From contig JBGAFI010000010.1 in the NCBI GenBank assembly GCA_044227325.1, forward strand, positions 62,001 to 126,000: a stretch of DNA of 64,000 nt, read 5' to 3'. Within the stretch, counting starts at the first letter, position 1. Each line of letters opens with the position of its first letter. The position numbers and the translations under genes are program-made. Positions 51,303 to 60,050 of the stretch are shown here, piece by piece. The stretch comes from PFJX01 sp044227325 (GTDB lineage Bacteria > Pseudomonadota > Gammaproteobacteria > Burkholderiales > Thiobacillaceae). The notes under the pieces are model-generated. The model searched no databases and was not told the origin of the DNA. It saw only the letters and a program-made list of their open reading frames with translations.

Positions 51303-52316
51303 ATGCTCGGATATCGTAGTGCCCTGTTGGCGGGTGGCGTTGCCTTGGCGGTGGCGGGTTTGAGCGTCTGGTTTTCCATGACGCCCGAGACCCCCGCGCC
51401 TATTCAAGGCTATATGCCTCCCGCCACCGAGCAGCCCATCACCCCGATCCCGGAAACCCTGGAACTCGACAAACGCCAGGTCGATCTGGGGCGCCGCCTG
51501 TTCCACGACAAGCGCCTGTCCCGCGACGACACGATTTCCTGCGCGTCCTGCCATGACCTGAGGTTGGCGGGGGTCGACGGCAGGCCGGTCGGCGTGGGCG
51601 TCGCCAAGCAGATGGGCACGGTCAACAGCCCGACGGTGCTGAACAGCGCCTTCAACTTCCGCCAGTTCTGGGACGGCCGCGCGGGCACCCTGGAAGAACA
51701 GGCGGCCGGCCCGGTGCACAACCCCATCGAGATGGCGACCAACTGGGCCGAGGTGACCGCCAAACTGCGCAAGGACGCGCAATACGCGCGGGATTTTCAG
51801 GCGATATGGCCGGACGGCATCCAGTCGGCCCATATCCAGAGCGCGATCGCCGAATTCGAACGCAGCCTGGTCACGCCGGATTCCCCTTTCGACCGCTATC
51901 TCAAGGGAGACGCCCAGGCCTTGTCCGCCGAAGCGAGGAAAGGCTGGGATCTGTTCCGCAACATGGGGTGCATCGCCTGCCATCAAGGGGTGAACATGGG
52001 CGGCAACATGTTCGCCAACCTGGGGGTCATGGGGGATTTCTTCGCCGAGCGGGCGAAGACGCAGGTGAAGACCGACCTGGGCCGCTACAACGTGACAGGG
52101 CAAGAGAAAGACCGGCACATGTTCAAGGTGCCCACCCTGCGCAATATCGCCCGCACCGCGCCCTATTTCCATGACGGTTCCATCGCCACGCTGGAGAAAG
52201 CGGTGGAGACCATGGCCCGCTATCAACTGGGCATCGAATTGTCCGAAGCCGACAGGAAGGCGCTGATCGCTTTCCTGCGAACCTTGAATGGCCGCCTGCC
52301 CGAGACCGCGCCATGA
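51303..52316 (+). CDS. Diheme cytochrome c peroxidase/MauG family protein
   Basis: A 337-residue protein with an N-terminal membrane anchor or signal (about 6-25) and two c-heme sites, CASCH (80-84) and CIACH (223-227), the layout of bacterial diheme peroxidases. It would reduce H2O2 in the periplasm with electrons from cytochrome c. The order QVDLGRRLFHDKRLSRDDT, VNSPTVLNSAFN and TLRNIARTAPYFHDG matches the family. It overlaps the GGDEF/EAL gene by ATGA. Confidence 0.93.
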   Translation: MLGYRSALLAGGVALAVAGLSVWFSMTPETPAPIQGYMPPATEQPITPIPETLELDKRQVDLGRRLFHDKRLSRDDTISCASCHDLRLAGVDGRPVGVGVAKQMGTVNSPTVLNSAFNFRQFWDGRAGTLEEQAAGPVHNPIEMATNWAEVTAKLRKDAQYARDFQAIWPDGIQSAHIQSAIAEFERSLVTPDSPFDRYLKGDAQALSAEARKGWDLFRNMGCIACHQGVNMGGNMFANLGVMGDFFAERAKTQVKTDLGRYNVTGQEKDRHMFKVPTLRNIARTAPYFHDGSIATLEKAVETMARYQLGIELSEADRKALIAFLRTLNGRLPETAP

Positions 52317-54865
52317 GACGGACCCGGCTGATCCAGGCCTGGCTGGCGGCCTTACTGCTGGGCGTGGCCCTCGCCGCGGGCTTGTTTCTGCCCACGGTAC
52401 TGGGGGAGGTGGCCAACCACGAAGGCTTGCGCGCGCGCCTGGAAAGCATGCAGACCTCGGAGAGCCGGCTGCGCGAATTGGTCATCCGCCTGCGTCACGG
52501 CGTCACCTCCAACTACGACGAAGCCAATCTCTGGGTACGGCGCATCCGCGACGATCAGGAGGCGTTGACGCGGGAGGTGGGCGACGCCCCGCCATTGCGG
52601 CCGTTGCTGGAGCGCTACCTGCGCGCGGTGAAGGACCGGGATTCCCAGTGGAACGATTTCAAGCTGCGCAACGCCCTGGTGCGCAATTCCCTGCGCTATT
52701 TCCAGAGCGACGCGGTGAATTTCATGCGCTCGTTGCCGAACGATGTGACCGGCGACACGCTGCATCACGACCTGGTGGCCCTCAACAACGCGCTGTTTCT
52801 GCAGGCCTTGGGCGAAGGGCGCGAAGTGGGGGAGGTCGCGACCGCGGCCCTGGATGGCTTGCGGCCCCTGGCGGCCACCCTGGACCAGCCCCTGCGCATC
52901 GAATTCGGCCGGCTGTCCCGCCACGCCGACATCATCAGCAAGAACACGCCGCTTCTCGAAGCCGATGTGCAGGGACTGATCCATGGGGATGCCCGGGATG
53001 CCCTGGCCATCCTGGCGGAAACCAACCATGGCATCCTGATCGCGGAGCAGACCCGGGCCGGGCGCTACCGCGTCGGCCTGCTTGCCGGGGTGGTCATTCT
53101 GCTCCTGGCCCTGGCGCTGCTGCTGACGCGCTATCTGGAAAGCCTGCGCCAGCGCGCCAAGGATCTGGCCCTGGCCGGCACGGTGTTCGACAACAGCCAA
53201 CAGGGCATCATCGTCACCGACAGCCAGGGACAGATCCTGCGCGTGAATCACGCCTATTGCCGCATCAGCGGCTACGCGGAGTCGGAATTGATCGGCCGGA
53301 ATCCGCGCATGCTCAAATCGGGCTTGCAGGATTCCGCCTTTTACCGGGAGATGTGGCGCTGCCTGGCCGAGGACGGACGTTGGCAAGGGGAAGTGAAGAA
53401 CCGGCGCAAGAGCGGCGAATACTACGTCCAATGGATCAATATCGACGCGGTCCGCTCCAGGCGGCCGGACCAGTCGGACGAAACGGGCGATTTGCTGTAC
53501 GTGGGGATCGCCTCGGATATCTCGGAACTGGTGGAGACGCGGGAGCGGCTGGCCAGTCTGGCCTATTACGACACGCTGACGGGACTGCCCAACCGGGTGC
53601 TGTTCCACGACCGCCTGCGCCAGAGCCTGGCCCAGACCCGGCGCGGCAAGGAGTCCATGGCCCTGATTTTCGCGGATCTGGACAACTTCAAGACGGTCAA
53701 CGACACCCTCGGACACGCGGCGGGCGATGAACTGCTCATGATCATGGGGGAACGCCTGAAGCGGTGCGTGCGGGAATCCGACACGGTGGCCCGCCTGGGC
53801 GGCGACGAGTTCGCCATCATCCTCATGGATGCGAAAGGCCCGCAGGAGATGGCGCGCCTGGCCGGCAACATCGTCGCCACCCTGGCGAAGCCGAGCCGGG
53901 TGATGGGGTACGACGTCACCAGCGGCGCCAGCCTCGGCATCACCTTCTATCCCGAGGACGGCGAGAGTCCCGAGGAGTTGCTGAAACACGCGGATGTGGC
54001 CATGTACCGGGCCAAGGAACGGGGCCGCAACACCTATCAGTTCTTTACCAACGACATGGCCGCCAGCGTCGCCGAGGCCCTGCGCATCGAGGGCGGCCTG
54101 CGCCAGGCCCTGGCGGCGGGAGAGCTGAGCATGCATTACCAGCCGCAGATTTCCCTCGATTCCGGCGTGGTGGCGGCGGAAGCGCTGATGCGCTGGACTT
54201 CCCCCGATCTGGGCTCGGTGCCGCCCGCCCGCTTCATCCCCGTCGCGGAGAAATGCGGCCTGATCACCGAGCTAGGGGATTTCGCCCTGCGCGAGGCCTG
54301 CCGCCAGTGCGGCTTGTGGCGGAACAGCCTGGACGGACGGATCCGCGTCGCGGTGAATCTCTCCGCGGCCCAGTTCCGCGACGAACACCTGGTCGACAAG
54401 GTGGCCGGCGCCCTGCATGAATTCGGCCTGCCCGGCTCCGCCCTGGAACTGGAGATCACGGAAACGGTGGTGATGGAGGACGTGGCGCGCGGACAAGCGG
54501 TGCTCAAGGGCCTGAAGGATCTGGGCTGCCGCCTCGCCATCGACGATTTCGGCACCGGCTATTCCTCCCTGGCCTACCTCAAGCGTTTCCAGGTCGATGT
54601 GCTCAAGATCGACAAATCCTTCGTCGACGGCCTCGGCGCGGAAATCGACGACACCGCCGTGGCCCAGGCGGTCATCAGCCTGGCGCGCAGCCTGCGCCTG
54701 GAAGTGGTGGCGGAGGGGGTGGAAACCGAACTGCAACTGCGCTGCCTGACCGAACTGGCCGGCGACGAGGGCTTCATCGCCCAAGGTTATCTGTTCGCCA
54801 GGCCCATGGCCGTCCAGGATTTCGAAGCGGCCTTCTCCGGCTTCGCCAAGGAAGTGTGCGCCTGA
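52313..54865 (+). CDS. PAS-GGDEF-EAL membrane protein
   Basis: An 850-residue protein: two membrane segments (about 7-28 and 256-276) around a periplasmic helical sensor, a PAS domain (about 288-400), GGDEF (about 415-575) and EAL (about 590-845). GGDEF is intact with an inhibitory RESD five residues before it; the EAL domain has EALMRW and DDFGTGYSS. It may make and break cyclic di-GMP. Cotranscribed with the peroxidase, it might sense redox or oxygen. Confidence 0.93.
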   Translation: MRRTRLIQAWLAALLLGVALAAGLFLPTVLGEVANHEGLRARLESMQTSESRLRELVIRLRHGVTSNYDEANLWVRRIRDDQEALTREVGDAPPLRPLLERYLRAVKDRDSQWNDFKLRNALVRNSLRYFQSDAVNFMRSLPNDVTGDTLHHDLVALNNALFLQALGEGREVGEVATAALDGLRPLAATLDQPLRIEFGRLSRHADIISKNTPLLEADVQGLIHGDARDALAILAETNHGILIAEQTRAGRYRVGLLAGVVILLLALALLLTRYLESLRQRAKDLALAGTVFDNSQQGIIVTDSQGQILRVNHAYCRISGYAESELIGRNPRMLKSGLQDSAFYREMWRCLAEDGRWQGEVKNRRKSGEYYVQWINIDAVRSRRPDQSDETGDLLYVGIASDISELVETRERLASLAYYDTLTGLPNRVLFHDRLRQSLAQTRRGKESMALIFADLDNFKTVNDTLGHAAGDELLMIMGERLKRCVRESDTVARLGGDEFAIILMDAKGPQEMARLAGNIVATLAKPSRVMGYDVTSGASLGITFYPEDGESPEELLKHADVAMYRAKERGRNTYQFFTNDMAASVAEALRIEGGLRQALAAGELSMHYQPQISLDSGVVAAEALMRWTSPDLGSVPPARFIPVAEKCGLITELGDFALREACRQCGLWRNSLDGRIRVAVNLSAAQFRDEHLVDKVAGALHEFGLPGSALELEITETVVMEDVARGQAVLKGLKDLGCRLAIDDFGTGYSSLAYLKRFQVDVLKIDKSFVDGLGAEIDDTAVAQAVISLARSLRLEVVAEGVETELQLRCLTELAGDEGFIAQGYLFARPMAVQDFEAAFSGFAKEVCA

Positions 54866-54869
54866 GCGC

Positions 54870-55460
54870 TCAGGGATCGGTCTGCGCGGGCTGCGGGTAG
54901 GACGGCGGAATGTAGTAGGGCGCGCCCGGCGTCTGGTACTGGGGATAAGCCGGCACCATGAAGAAAGGCGGGTAGTAGCCGGGCTGGGGACTGGGCTGCG
55001 GGCTGGGCGGAACGAACGCGGGCGGAACGAAGGCCGGCGGCTGCGGCGGCGTGTAGGTCGAGGTCGATGTGTCGGGCGGTTTCAGTTTCTCTTTCAGGTT
55101 CCGCTCCAGATCCTTTTCCAATTGCTTGATCAGGTTGTCCATGTAGTGGCCGCCTTCCTTCTTCATGCGCACCAGCAGGATTTCCAGCTTGAAGGAGAGG
55201 TCCGGCGGCAGGGTGACCTCCTCGCCCTTGAAGGCGGCGATGACGGAGTCGCGCATGTATTGGAACAGCAGGTCCAGTTCCTCTTCCGAGAAATAGCTGC
55301 GCAGGGAGCGGCCCAGGTCGGACAGGGTGGGGGAGGGCGGCGTCGCGGCGGGCGGCGCGGCATCGGCGGCGGGCGCTTCGTCCGCCCTGGCGACTGGCGC
55401 GGTTCCCAGGATCAGGGCCAGCAGCAGCCCGAGGGTGGTGGAACGTGGTGCGTGGATCAT
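54870..55460 (-). CDS. Exported proline/tyrosine-rich protein of unknown function
   Basis: Starting MIHAPRSTTLGLLLALILGT at 55460 it has 196 residues: a signal peptide (about 1-26), an Ala/Pro linker, a helical charged middle (SEEELDLLFQYMRDSVIAAF to KDLERNLKEKLKPP), then a C-terminal 65 residues of Pro, Tyr, Gln and Phe. It begins 6 bases after the permease stop and likely belongs to that operon. I recognise no family. The tail suggests surface or envelope location. Confidence 0.7.
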   Translation of the reverse strand: MIHAPRSTTLGLLLALILGTAPVARADEAPAADAAPPAATPPSPTLSDLGRSLRSYFSEEELDLLFQYMRDSVIAAFKGEEVTLPPDLSFKLEILLVRMKKEGGHYMDNLIKQLEKDLERNLKEKLKPPDTSTSTYTPPQPPAFVPPAFVPPSPQPSPQPGYYPPFFMVPAYPQYQTPGAPYYIPPSYPQPAQTDP

Positions 55461-55465
55461 CGTCT

Positions 55466-56698
55466 CTACTCGTAACGCAGGGCTTCGATCGGCGCCATGC
55501 GGGATGCCTTGCGCGCCGGATACCAGCCGAAGAATACGCCCACCACGCTGGCGGACGCCACCGATAGCAGGACGGCGCGGGTCTGCAGGACCACTTCCCA
55601 TCCGGCGAACCGGCCCAGGGCCAGGGTTCCGCCCACCCCCAGGGCGATGCCGGCGAGGGCGCCGACCAGGGAAAGAATGACCGCCTCGGCCAGGAACTGG
55701 GTCAGGATGTCCCGGCGCCGCGCGCCCACCGCGAGTCGGATGCCGATCTCCCGGGTGCGTTCGGTGACCGAGACCAGCATGATGTTCATGATGCCGATGC
55801 CCCCCACCAGCAGGGACACCGAGGCGACCGCCGCGAGCAGGCTGGACAGCACCTGGGAGGCGGCCTGTTCCGCTTCCACCACCTCCGACAGGTTGCGGAT
55901 GTTGAAGTCGTCGTCCTGATCGGGCCGCAGGCGATGGCGCTGGCGCAGCAGTTCGCGCACCCGGGACTCCGCCGCGTTCATGTCGGTGCCGTCCGCCATC
56001 TTCACATTGATGTGGCCCACCGTGCGCAGGCGTCCCTGGGCCTGGCCCAGGATGCGGCCGCGCGCGGTGGCGAGGGGGATCAGCACCACATCGTCCTGGT
56101 CCTGGCCCGAGAAGCTCTGGCCCTTGGCGTCCAGCAGGCCGACGATGGTGAAGGGCACGTATTTGACGCGGATGGTCTGGCCGGTGGGGTCGGTGCCGCC
56201 GAACAGCATTTGCGCCACGGTCTGGCCCACCAGCGCCACTTTCCCGGAGGCGCGCAGGTCGTTCTCGTCCAGCGCGCGACCGCGCGCCACGCGCCACTCG
56301 CGCGCGGTCAGGTAGTCCGGGGTGACGCCGTAGATCACGGTGGACCAGTTCAGGTTGCCGTTCACCAATTGGCCGGTGCCGCGCAGGGCGGGCGCGGCGG
56401 CCACCACGTTGGCGACCTCGTTCTGGATCGCGCCGGCGTCGTTCTCGGTCAGGGTGTTGCGGCTGCCGGTGGACAGGCGCACGCCGCTGCTGGTCACCGT
56501 GCCGGGCAGGATGACCATCAGGTTGGAGCCCAGGCTCTTCAGCTTTTCCGCGACCTTGACGCGCGCGCCTTCGCCCACCGCCAGCATGGTGATGACGGCG
56601 GCGACGCCGATGATGATGCCCAGGGCGGTGAGCGCGCTCCTGAGCTTGTTCGCGCGCAGGCTGCGCAGGGCGGAGCGGCCAGTGTCGAGCAGGTTCAT
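55466..56698 (-). CDS. MacB-type ABC transporter permease
   Basis: A 410-residue FtsX/MacB-type permease without the fused ATPase domain. It has an N-terminal membrane segment (RSLRANKLRSALTALGIIIG), a large periplasmic domain (about 50-280) and three C-terminal segments in the FtsX domain, ending GWYPARKASRMAPIEALRYE. With the ATPase and MacA-like genes it forms a tripartite exporter that would use an outer-membrane channel encoded elsewhere. A family A repeat separates it from the ATPase gene. Confidence 0.92.
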   Translation of the reverse strand: MNLLDTGRSALRSLRANKLRSALTALGIIIGVAAVITMLAVGEGARVKVAEKLKSLGSNLMVILPGTVTSSGVRLSTGSRNTLTENDAGAIQNEVANVVAAAPALRGTGQLVNGNLNWSTVIYGVTPDYLTAREWRVARGRALDENDLRASGKVALVGQTVAQMLFGGTDPTGQTIRVKYVPFTIVGLLDAKGQSFSGQDQDDVVLIPLATARGRILGQAQGRLRTVGHINVKMADGTDMNAAESRVRELLRQRHRLRPDQDDDFNIRNLSEVVEAEQAASQVLSSLLAAVASVSLLVGGIGIMNIMLVSVTERTREIGIRLAVGARRRDILTQFLAEAVILSLVGALAGIALGVGGTLALGRFAGWEVVLQTRAVLLSVASASVVGVFFGWYPARKASRMAPIEALRYE

Positions 56699-56711
56699 GG
56701 GCGGCGGGGGG

Positions 56712-56822
56712 GCGTTTTCCCCCCTTTGGAAAAGGGGGGCTGGGGAGGATCTCGCTGGAGGAGGAAAGGCCAGGCCGGGCTGAATCCCGCCTGTCCTCCC
56801 TGTTTCAAAGGGGGGAACGCCG
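56712..56822. repeat. Family A composite repeat (A4) with complete termini
   Basis: The best-preserved copy: it runs from GGCGTTTTCCCCCC at 56712 to GGGGGGAACGCC at 56822, about 110 bases, with the two hairpin units facing each other around about 30 bases. It lies between the permease and ATPase genes. Confidence 0.85.
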
Positions 56823-56846
56823 GTGCAAGCCTGATTTCCCGGCGCC

Positions 56847-57569
56847 TCATGCCGCCGCGGCCAGCATTTCCACGGCCCGCCGCGGCCGCTCCACCCGCCG
56901 ATCCTCCACCAGCAGGCCGTCCCGGAACACCAGCACCCGCTTGGCGAAGGCGGCGATGTCCGGCTCGTGGGTGACCAGCACCAGGGTGATGCCGGCGTCG
57001 TTGAGTTCCTGGAACAGGGCCATGAGTTCCAGGCTGGTGTGGGTATCCAGGGCGCCGGTGGGTTCGTCGGCGAGGATCAGGGGCGGGTCGTTGACCAGGG
57101 CGCGGGCGATGGCGACACGCTGCTGCTGCCCGCCGGAAAGCTGCGTGGGCCGGTGCTGGGCGCGCTCCGCCAGTCCCACCTTGGCCAGTTTTTCCCGCGC
57201 GCGGCGGTGCCGCTCGGCGGCGGTTACGCGGGCGTAGAGCAGCGGCAGCTCGACGTTTTCCTGGGCCGTGGTGCGGGCCAGCAGGTTGAAGTTCTGGAAC
57301 ACGAAGCCGATGCGCCGATTGCGCAGATGGGCCTGCCGGTCCGGGTCCAGCCCGGTGACTTCCTCGCCGTCCAGGCGGTAACTGCCCGAACTGGGCACAT
57401 CCAGGCAGCCGAGCAGGTTCATGAAGGTGGATTTGCCGGAGCCGGAGGGCCCCATGACGGCAACGAATTCGCCCTGTTCGATGGACAGGCTGACACCGCG
57501 CAGCGCCGGCACGGTGATCTCGCCGATCCGGTAACTGCGCGCGAGTTCGATGGCTTGGATCAGGGGCAT
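56847..57569 (-). CDS. ABC transporter ATPase, MacB/LolD type
   Basis: A 240-residue ATPase with Walker A GPSGSGKST, signature LSGGQQQRVAIARAL, Walker B LILADEPTGALD and the H-loop HEPD. These bind and hydrolyse ATP to power the permease. MacB normally fuses this domain with the permease; here they are separate genes, as in many LolD/MacB-like systems. Upstream is a family C repeat. Confidence 0.95.
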   Translation of the reverse strand: MPLIQAIELARSYRIGEITVPALRGVSLSIEQGEFVAVMGPSGSGKSTFMNLLGCLDVPSSGSYRLDGEEVTGLDPDRQAHLRNRRIGFVFQNFNLLARTTAQENVELPLLYARVTAAERHRRAREKLAKVGLAERAQHRPTQLSGGQQQRVAIARALVNDPPLILADEPTGALDTHTSLELMALFQELNDAGITLVLVTHEPDIAAFAKRVLVFRDGLLVEDRRVERPRRAVEMLAAAA

Positions 57570-57592
57570 GGTGGCATGGGGGGGTTGTGGGA

Positions 57593-57692
57593 TGTGAAGG
57601 GTGAAACGTGACTCGCCGCGCGCGGCTCAGGTGAAACGTATTCCCCGCTTTTCACTTTTCACCCTTCACCCTTCACGGTTCACCTTTCACGC
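57593..57692. repeat. Family C heptad repeat pair with GC core (C3)
   Basis: GTGAAGGGTGAAACGTGACT leads into a GCCGCGCGCGGCT palindromic core, then GTGAAACGT; the right half is a row of TTTCAC/CTTCAC units. The core matches the C4 copy in inverse orientation. It lies between the MacA-like and ATPase genes. Confidence 0.8.
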
Positions 57693-57698
57693 CACGCC

Positions 57699-58994
57699 TC
57701 ACATCCCCATGCCGAACGGCCGCCGCGACTTGACGTCCTTGTTCAGGCTACCTTCGAGCACGCCGAGCACGACTTCCTGTCCCGCATTCAAGTCGCCCTT
57801 GAGCATTTCCGTGGACTTGCCGTCGGAGACGCCCAGGCGGATGTTGACGGGGGCCGGCTGGCCGTCCCGCAGCACCCAGACCCGGCCGGGGATGCCGGGG
57901 CCTTCCTCCTTGTCGCGCACTTCCAGCTTGATGGGGGTGCCGTCGGCCTGCACCGGGCGGAAGCGCAGGGCCTCATTGGGTAGCTTCAGCACATCCTTGC
58001 GCTCCTCGGTGAGAATCCGGGCGCTGGCGGTCATGCCCGGCAGCAGCTTCAGGTCCGGGTTGTCCACCGTGGCCATGACGCTGTAGGTGACGACATTGTT
58101 GCTGGTGATGGGCGCCTTGCGGATCTGGGTGACCCGGCCGGCGAAGCGCTCTCCCGGGAAGGCGTCCACGCTGAAGCGCATCTTCTGGCCGGTCTGCACC
58201 CGGCCCACGTCGGCCTCATCCACCGCCACGTTGACTTCCATCCGGCGCAGATCCCGGGCGATGGTGAACAGCACCGGCGCCTGGAACGAGGCGGCCACGG
58301 TCTGGCCCACGTCCACATTGCGGCTGATGACCACGCCGTCCACCGGCGAGCGGATCACGGTGTGGTCCAGTTCCAGGCGGGCCTGGCGCAACGCGGCCTG
58401 GCGCTGGGCCGCCTGGGCCAGGGCGCTGCCCACCTGGGCCTGGGCCACGCCCGCGTCGGCCTGGGCCAGACGCAACTGCTCGCGGGCGGTATCGAGCGCC
58501 GCCTGGGCGGTATCCAGTTCGGCCGCGGAAATGAAATGCTGTTCCACCAGCGCGCGCTTGCGCTCGAGGTTGCGCCGCGCGTCGTCCAGGGCGATGCGGG
58601 CCTTGCCGGTCTCGGCCTGGCGCACGGTCAGATTGCCCCGGGCCACCTCGGCCGCGCTTTGCGCAGCCGCGAGATCGGCTTCCGCCTGCGTTACCCGCGA
58701 GGCGAAGGTTTCCGGGTCCAGGCGGGCGATGACCTGATCCCGCCTCACCTCGCTGTTGAAATCCGCCCGGATCTCCTTGATCAGGCCGGAGACCTGGGAG
58801 CCCACCTGCACGGTGACCAGGGCGTTGAGGGTGCCGCTGGCGGTGACGGCGGCGGAGAGGGGGCCGCGCTCCAGTTTCGCGAGGCGGTATCGCGGGCCCG
58901 ATTCGGTGGCTGTCCAGGGCGGCCGGAAGGCGAGGGCGCCCGCGGCGATCAGTACCGGAACGGCGAGCAACAACCAGGTGCGGCGCTGGCGCAT
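57699..58994 (-). CDS. macA: MacA-like membrane fusion protein
   Basis: A 431-residue periplasmic adaptor. It has an N-terminal membrane anchor (about 6-24), a lipoyl/barrel-sandwich domain split around a helical hairpin (about 95-215, many Gln/Ala heptads such as AQAQVGSALAQAAQRQAAL), then beta-barrel and MP domains. It should link the MacB-like permease to an outer-membrane factor. Followed by trpC after 15 bases, though the two need not be related in function. Confidence 0.92.
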   Translation of the reverse strand: MRQRRTWLLLAVPVLIAAGALAFRPPWTATESGPRYRLAKLERGPLSAAVTASGTLNALVTVQVGSQVSGLIKEIRADFNSEVRRDQVIARLDPETFASRVTQAEADLAAAQSAAEVARGNLTVRQAETGKARIALDDARRNLERKRALVEQHFISAAELDTAQAALDTAREQLRLAQADAGVAQAQVGSALAQAAQRQAALRQARLELDHTVIRSPVDGVVISRNVDVGQTVAASFQAPVLFTIARDLRRMEVNVAVDEADVGRVQTGQKMRFSVDAFPGERFAGRVTQIRKAPITSNNVVTYSVMATVDNPDLKLLPGMTASARILTEERKDVLKLPNEALRFRPVQADGTPIKLEVRDKEEGPGIPGRVWVLRDGQPAPVNIRLGVSDGKSTEMLKGDLNAGQEVVLGVLEGSLNKDVKSRRPFGMGM

Positions 58995-59009
58995 GGCGTG
59001 TCCCGGGAA

Positions 59010-59861
59010 TCAGGCGGGCGCCGGCCCCTGGAACAGGCGGGCGAGTTCCGCGCCGGGATCGGCCGCGCGCATGAAGGCTTCGCCCACCAGGAAGGTGTCG
59101 ACCCGGTTTTCCCGCATCAGGGCCACGTCCGCCGGGGCGAGGATGCCGCTTTCCGTGACCGGGATACGCGCGCCTTCGGCGTCGAGGATGCGCGGCAGCA
59201 GGTCCAGGGTGGTGGTGAGCTTCGTATCGAAAGTGCGCAGGTTCCGGTTGTTGACGCCCATGAGCGGCGTCCGCAGGCGCAGGGCGGATTCCAGTTCGTC
59301 GCCGTCGTGGCTTTCCACCAGCACCGCCATGCCCAGTTCGAGGGCCAGGGCCTCCAGGTCGAGCATGCGTTGCGTGTCATGGCGGGCACCCGCTCCCCCG
59401 GCGGGGGAGGGGAGGCGGAACGCCGCGACGATGAGCAGGATGCAATCCGCGCCCATGGCCCGGGCCTCGTAGACCTGGTAGGGGTCGATCATGAAATCCT
59501 TGCGCAGCACCGGCAGTTCGCAGGCGTCCCGGGCCGCCTTCAGGTACGCGGGCGCGCCCTGGAAATAATCCCGGTCGGTCAGCACGGACAGGCAGGCGGC
59601 GCCGCCCGTCGCGTAGCTGGCGGCGATCTCGGCGGGGCGAAAATCCGGCCGGATCACGCCTTTGCTGGGGCTGGCCTTCTTGATCTCGGCGATGACCGCC
59701 GCCTGGCCCGCCGCGGCCTTCGATCGCAGCGCGCCGACGAAATCCCGCGCCGGCGGCATCCACTCGGCGGCTTCGCGCAGGGTTTCCAGGGGCTCGGCCT
59801 GCTTCGCCGCGGCGATTTCCTCCCGTTTGGTGGCGAGGATTTTTTCCAGGATGTCGGACAT
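59010..59861 (-). CDS. trpC: Indole-3-glycerol phosphate synthase with a repeat-derived insertion
   Basis: TrpC closes the indole ring in tryptophan synthesis. The 283-residue (beta-alpha)8 protein has IAEIKKASPSKGVI (58-70), VLRKDFMIDPYQV (118-130) and VNNRNLRTF. After strand 4 (DCILLIVAA) the usual short turn is replaced by about 17 residues (148-164) including RLPSPAGGAGARHD, encoded by a family B hairpin. The frame is intact. TrpC normally has about 265-270 residues. No other trp gene is in the window. Confidence 0.95.
   Translation of the reverse strand: MSDILEKILATKREEIAAAKQAEPLETLREAAEWMPPARDFVGALRSKAAAGQAAVIAEIKKASPSKGVIRPDFRPAEIAASYATGGAACLSVLTDRDYFQGAPAYLKAARDACELPVLRKDFMIDPYQVYEARAMGADCILLIVAAFRLPSPAGGAGARHDTQRMLDLEALALELGMAVLVESHDGDELESALRLRTPLMGVNNRNLRTFDTKLTTTLDLLPRILDAEGARIPVTESGILAPADVALMRENRVDTFLVGEAFMRAADPGAELARLFQGPAPA
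59370..59420. repeat. Family B hairpin inside trpC (B3)
   Basis: The hairpin CGCTCCCCC/GGGGGAGGGG-like core lies at 59389-59412 within the trpC frame. It is shorter than the ileS copy and may be a half unit. It encodes SPAGGAG. Confidence 0.65.
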
Positions 59862-59876
59862 GGTGTTTTTTACGAC

Positions 59877-60049
59877 GTGAAAAGTGAAAAGTGAAAAGTG
59901 AAGGGTGAAGGGTGAAGGGTGAAAGGTGAAAGGTGAAAGGTGAAAGGTGAAAGGTGAAAGGTGAAAGGTGAAAGGTGAAAGGGGGATTGTAGGGTCTACG
60001 TTTCACCCGAGCCGCGCAGCGGCGAGTCACCTTTCACGTTTCACACGTG
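59877..60049. repeat. Family C repeat with 15 GTGAAAN heptads (C4)
   Basis: Fifteen heptads in perfect phase fill 59877-59981: three GTGAAAA, three GTGAAGG, nine GTGAAAG. After about 20 bases a facing half follows (60000-60049) with TTTCACC, the GC core GCCGCGCAGCGGC and TTTCAC units. The array begins 16 bases upstream of the trpC start and ends just after alr. Confidence 0.85.
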
Positions 60050-60050
60050 A

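Noticed and set aside
59877..59981. Possible CRISPR array
   Set aside because: The units are 7-base tandem repeats with no spacers and no cas genes nearby; it is a simple tandem array.
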